Source of the DNA: Planomonospora parontospora
GTDB lineage: Bacteria > Actinomycetota > Actinomycetes > Streptosporangiales > Streptosporangiaceae
Direction of reading: 5' to 3'
Length of the DNA: 64,000 nucleotides
Assembly (NCBI GenBank): GCA_014647935.1
Contig: BMQD01000016.1
Span: 140,023 to 204,022 of the forward strand
The notes beneath the pieces are model-generated. The model was given only the letters and a program-made list of their open reading frames with translations, did no database searches and was not told the DNA's origin. The translations under genes and the position numbers were made by a program. Each line of letters opens with the position of its first letter. The stretch's first letter is position 1. This document shows positions 61,306 to 64,000 of this stretch, in pieces.

Positions 61306-61923
61306 GTGCCGAGGATCGCCGAAGTCAGGCCGCCCGCCGAGCCCAGTTCGCCCGAGCAGCGCGCCCGGCACCTGCGCATCCTCCGCGCGGCCGCGCGCAT
61401 CGGGGCGGAGAACGGCCTGGAGCGCGTGCAGATGCACGAGGTGGCGAAGGCCGCGGGCGTGGCGATCGGCACGCTGTACCGGTACTTCCCCTCCAAGACC
61501 CACTTGTTCACCGCCGTCATGGCCGAGCAGATCGACCGGTTCGGCGAGAACCTGCCCAAGCCCGCACCCGGAACGAGCCCCGAGGGCGCGGTCGGCGACG
61601 TGCTGGTGAGCGCCAGCAGGCAGCTGCTGCGCAAGCCCGCCCTGGCGACCGCGATGCTCCAGTCGGCGAACGCGGCCAACGCCGCCGCGGTCGCCGACGC
61701 CGCCCGGATCGACGGCACCTTCGGCGGCATCATCCTGCGGGTCCTCGGCATCGACGACCCGACCGTCCAGGACGCCGCCCTGGTCCGGCTCCTGCTGCAG
61801 TGCTGGTACGGCGTGCTGCAGTTCAGCCTCAACGGGCGGGCCTCCATCACCGACACCGAGAGCGACATCCGGCTCGCCTGCCGGCTCCTGCTGGCCCCGC
61901 GCTCGAACGCCCCGCAGGACTGA
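61306..61923 (+). CDS. KstR-like TetR-family transcriptional regulator
   Basis: 205 residues from GTG 61306 (GGGGGAGA upstream; an in-frame TTG at 61270 is less likely). The HTH is ARHLRILRAAARIGAENGLERVQMHEVAKAAGVAIGTLYRYFPSKTHLFTAVMAEQIDRF, with VQMxxVA, AIGTLYRYFPSKxHL typical of KstR, followed by a helical C-terminal domain (KPALATAMLQSANAANAAAVADAARIDGTF, ALVRLLLQCWYGVLQFSLNGR) like KstR. In mycobacteria KstR represses cholesterol uptake and ring-degradation genes and is released by a steroid-CoA. Here it lies at the end of the cluster, and its own promoter carries the shared 17-bp motif. Confidence 0.85.
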   Translation: MPRIAEVRPPAEPSSPEQRARHLRILRAAARIGAENGLERVQMHEVAKAAGVAIGTLYRYFPSKTHLFTAVMAEQIDRFGENLPKPAPGTSPEGAVGDVLVSASRQLLRKPALATAMLQSANAANAAAVADAARIDGTFGGIILRVLGIDDPTVQDAALVRLLLQCWYGVLQFSLNGRASITDTESDIRLACRLLLAPRSNAPQD

Positions 61924-61939
61924 GGCGGGGCCGCTCAGG

Positions 61940-62107
61940 ATCGGCGGCGAGACCCAGGGCGCCTTCTCCGACATCATGGCGCGGTACCTGCCCAACGGCT
62001 GGAGGTTCGCGCTCTCCAACGAGGACTACCGGACCCGTGCCGGGCGGACGTTCGAGGGCGTACCAGCCGGCCCCTGGAGGCAGGACGCTTGGCAGGGTTC
62101 GCCGTGA
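61940..62107 (+). pseudogene. C-terminal remnant of an S41 family peptidase
   Basis: A frame without a start codon reads IGGETQGAFSDIMARYLPNG, then WRFALSNEDYRTRAGRTFEG, then VPAGPW and a stop. This matches the last conserved block of S41 tail-specific-protease-like proteins (VGExTQGVFSDxLxRxLPNGWxFxLSNExYRTxxGxxFEGxGxPPxI). The catalytic Ser/Lys region is absent and the tail is aberrant, so only about 50 residues of a decayed gene are left, directly after the kstR-like stop codon. Confidence 0.65.
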
Positions 62108-62247
62108 CCGTTGAACGTGCCGGGTCGGGTGGGCGGAGCCCGGGTGGGCGCGTGAGGGCCGTGGATCGCCGCCTGTCGTGCGTGGCCTGCGTAACGTGGC
62201 TGGTAGACCCGGATACGGGGCGGTAAATCTCGGGGGAGATGAGATCC

Positions 62248-64000
62248 GTGTCGGCAACAGATCACATTCACGACGCCCGGCGGCTGCGGGCGCTGCACGC
62301 CACCGGCCTGCTGGAGGCGGACGAGGTGCCGGTGCTGGACCGGGTGACGCGGCTGGCGGTCCGATGCCTGCGCGTGCCGGCGGCGATGGTGTCGCTGATC
62401 GACGCCGACCGCCAGGTCGTCATCAGCGCGGCCGGACCCGACGAACCCGGCCGCCACGAGCAGGCACCCCTGTCGCAGTCCCTGTGCCGGCACGTCGTGG
62501 CCACCGGCGCGCCGCTGACCGTGCCCGACGCCCGCGCCGACGCGCGCTGGCGCGGGATCGAATCCCCCGGGGACGGGCGGCTGACCTCATATGCCGGGAT
62601 GCCGCTGCGGGCCGGTCCCGGCCAGGTACTCGGCGCGCTGTGCGTCATCGACGCCGAGCCCCGGCAGTGGAGCAGCGAGCAGCTGGCCACGCTGGAGGAC
62701 CTGGCCGCGCTGGCCGAAGCCGAGATCGCGGTGCGGCTGGCCCGGGCCGAACCATCCGAGCAGCAGGAGAGTGTGCAGGCGGTGCTCGACCGCGTGCCGG
62801 AGCCGATCGCCCGCCTGGATACCGCCGGGGCGGTGACGGCGTGGAACAGTGCGGCGGTGCACCTGTTCGGCCGGTCGGCGGCCGAGGCCGTCGGCCGGCC
62901 GCTCAGCGAGCTGATCAGCCCCGAGCGGCTGCGCGACGACTACGAGCGGCTTCTGCACCGGGTGCTCGGCGAAGACGCTCGCGCCCAGCAGGCGCACCGG
63001 GTGAAGCTGACCGCCGTCGACCGCTCGGGGCGGGAGTTCCCCGCCGAGATCGTCACGCAGGCCCGCACCGGGCGCGACGGGACGCAATGCCATGTGGTGC
63101 TGCACGCCATCGGCGACCACCACGAGGATCGACGCGACCTCGAAGACGAGCCCGTGTTCTGGCGGGCGCTGGTGGACAGCCTGGACGTGCGGGTCGGCGC
63201 CTGCGACAGCGACGGCCGGATGATCGTGGTCAACCAGCCGTTGCGCCAGACCCGCGAGCAAAGGCCCGGCCTGCACGTCCTGGAGCTGGGTGAGGCCTTC
63301 GGGCTGCTTGACGCCGACGGGCGCACGCCGCTGCGCGGCGCCCACGTGCCGCTGGCACGGGCCCTGGCCGGCGAACACGTCGACGGCCAGCAGATCGTCA
63401 TGCGGCCGCCCGGTGCCGCCGCGCGCCGGTTCAGCGTCAACGGCCGGCCGATCGACGCCCCCGACGGGCGCCGGTTGGGTGCGGTGGTGACCCTGGACGA
63501 CATCACCGCCGCCCACCGGGCCGAGGTGTTGCGCGCGGCGCAGCACGCCGCGGCCGAGATGCTGGCCGATGCCGCCTCCGCCCAGGAGGCCGCCGACGGC
63601 GTGGTCGCCGCCGTCACCGACGCACTGGACTGGACCTGCGGCGAGTACTGGCAGGTCGAGGAGGACCAGGTGTCCATCGTCCGCGTCGGCTCCTGGAGCA
63701 GGCCCGGCCGGGACCTGTCGGCCTTCACCGGTGACCAGATGGTCGTCTTCCCCCGCGGCAAGGCGCTGCCCGGACTGGCCTGGGAGCGCGGGGAACCGGT
63801 CTGGATCGCCGACCTGGCAAGCGATCCTTACGAGTTCTCCCGCAAGCCGGGCGCGCTGGAGGCCGGCCTGCGCTGCACCTTGGCCCTGCCGGTGCGCAGC
63901 GGCGGCCACGTGCTGGGCGTGCTGATCTTCGCCACCGATCGTCCCCAGCCGCCCGACGACGACCTGGTCGAGCTGCTGGACGGGGTGTGCGCCCATCTGG
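62248..64000 (+). CDS. GAF-PAS-GAF sensor protein (3' end outside window)
   Basis: At least 584 residues; it runs off the window. GTG 62248 is chosen because GGGGGAG lies 9 nt upstream (ATG 62239 is too close). Residues about 10-160 are a GAF domain (RRLRALHATGLLEADEVPVLDRVTRLAVRCLRVPAAMVSLIDADRQVVISAAG...LCRHVVATGAPLTVPDAR...SYAGMPLRAGPGQVLGALCVIDAEPRQW). Then come a PAS domain (VLDRVPEPIARLDTAGAVTAWNSAAVHLFGRSAAEAVGRPLSELI), a second PAS-like region (ALVDSLDVRVGACDSDGRMIVVNQPL) and a second GAF. The output domain is not visible; a kinase, phosphatase or GGDEF domain may follow. Confidence 0.8.
   Translation, partial: MSATDHIHDARRLRALHATGLLEADEVPVLDRVTRLAVRCLRVPAAMVSLIDADRQVVISAAGPDEPGRHEQAPLSQSLCRHVVATGAPLTVPDARADARWRGIESPGDGRLTSYAGMPLRAGPGQVLGALCVIDAEPRQWSSEQLATLEDLAALAEAEIAVRLARAEPSEQQESVQAVLDRVPEPIARLDTAGAVTAWNSAAVHLFGRSAAEAVGRPLSELISPERLRDDYERLLHRVLGEDARAQQAHRVKLTAVDRSGREFPAEIVTQARTGRDGTQCHVVLHAIGDHHEDRRDLEDEPVFWRALVDSLDVRVGACDSDGRMIVVNQPLRQTREQRPGLHVLELGEAFGLLDADGRTPLRGAHVPLARALAGEHVDGQQIVMRPPGAAARRFSVNGRPIDAPDGRRLGAVVTLDDITAAHRAEVLRAAQHAAAEMLADAASAQEAADGVVAAVTDALDWTCGEYWQVEEDQVSIVRVGSWSRPGRDLSAFTGDQMVVFPRGKALPGLAWERGEPVWIADLASDPYEFSRKPGALEAGLRCTLALPVRSGGHVLGVLIFATDRPQPPDDDLVELLDGVCAHL

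Overview
The window is GC-rich DNA from a filamentous actinobacterium. I infer a Streptosporangiaceae-like relative from the overall GC content, third-position bias, many GTG/TTG starts, several apparently leaderless genes and secreted plant/chitin polysaccharide hydrolases; no 16S gene or other taxonomic marker is present. No rRNA, tRNA, transposase, CRISPR array or replication origin was recognised.

Region 1 (1-32.4 kb) is a mosaic of short transcription units: methyltransferases, an ECF sigma factor with a SnoaL-like tail, a DHA2 drug exporter, a secreted GH18 chitinase, a CBM13-PL3 pectate lyase, WYL/HTH regulators, a histidine kinase without an adjacent response regulator, an ECF sigma factor divergent from a secreted RTX-like protein, a sirtuin, an RlmG-like rRNA methyltransferase, a TetR gene translationally coupled to a PEP-synthase/rifampicin-phosphotransferase-like enzyme, a DadA-like oxidase, a PucR regulator and a RecD2-type helicase. 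Several carry clear palindromes in their promoters, including LacI-type and possible ROK-type sites at the glycan hydrolases.

Region 2 (32.4-43.9 kb) holds a GGDEF-EAL protein, a secreted coiled-coil protein, CutA, a sulfotransferase, a secreted GH3 glucosidase with a LacI-like operator and a strong terminator, a secreted PI-PLC, a 27-bp inverted repeat flanking the leader of a small membrane protein, and an IclR regulator.

Region 3 (44.1-61.9 kb) is the centrepiece: a steroid A/B-ring catabolic cluster. KstD and KshA/KshB open ring B to give 3-HSA. HsaA/HsaB hydroxylate it, HsaC cleaves ring A, and HsaD hydrolyses the product. HsaE, HsaF and HsaG then convert the released dienoate to pyruvate and propionyl-CoA. 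A second HsaA-like and a second KstD-like enzyme are included, plus a small four-cysteine protein coupled to kshA and a KstR-like TetR regulator. A 17-bp palindrome (consensus TCCCrnTGrsCGGgA) occurs five times, each 28-32 nt upstream of a plausible -10 box, in front of hsaB, hsaD, hsaE, kshA and the kstR-like gene; this looks like an activator-type regulon operator. A GntR-TetR fusion regulator and a divergent membrane protein (55.7-58.1 kb) are inserted inside the cluster. HsaD carries an unusual N-terminal Glu-Pro-Ser-His/Arg repeat tail.

Region 4 (61.9-64 kb) has an S41 protease remnant and the start of a GAF-PAS sensor protein that runs off the window. Three gene remnants were found: a SAP-like start, an ECF sigma region 2 and an S41 C-terminus.
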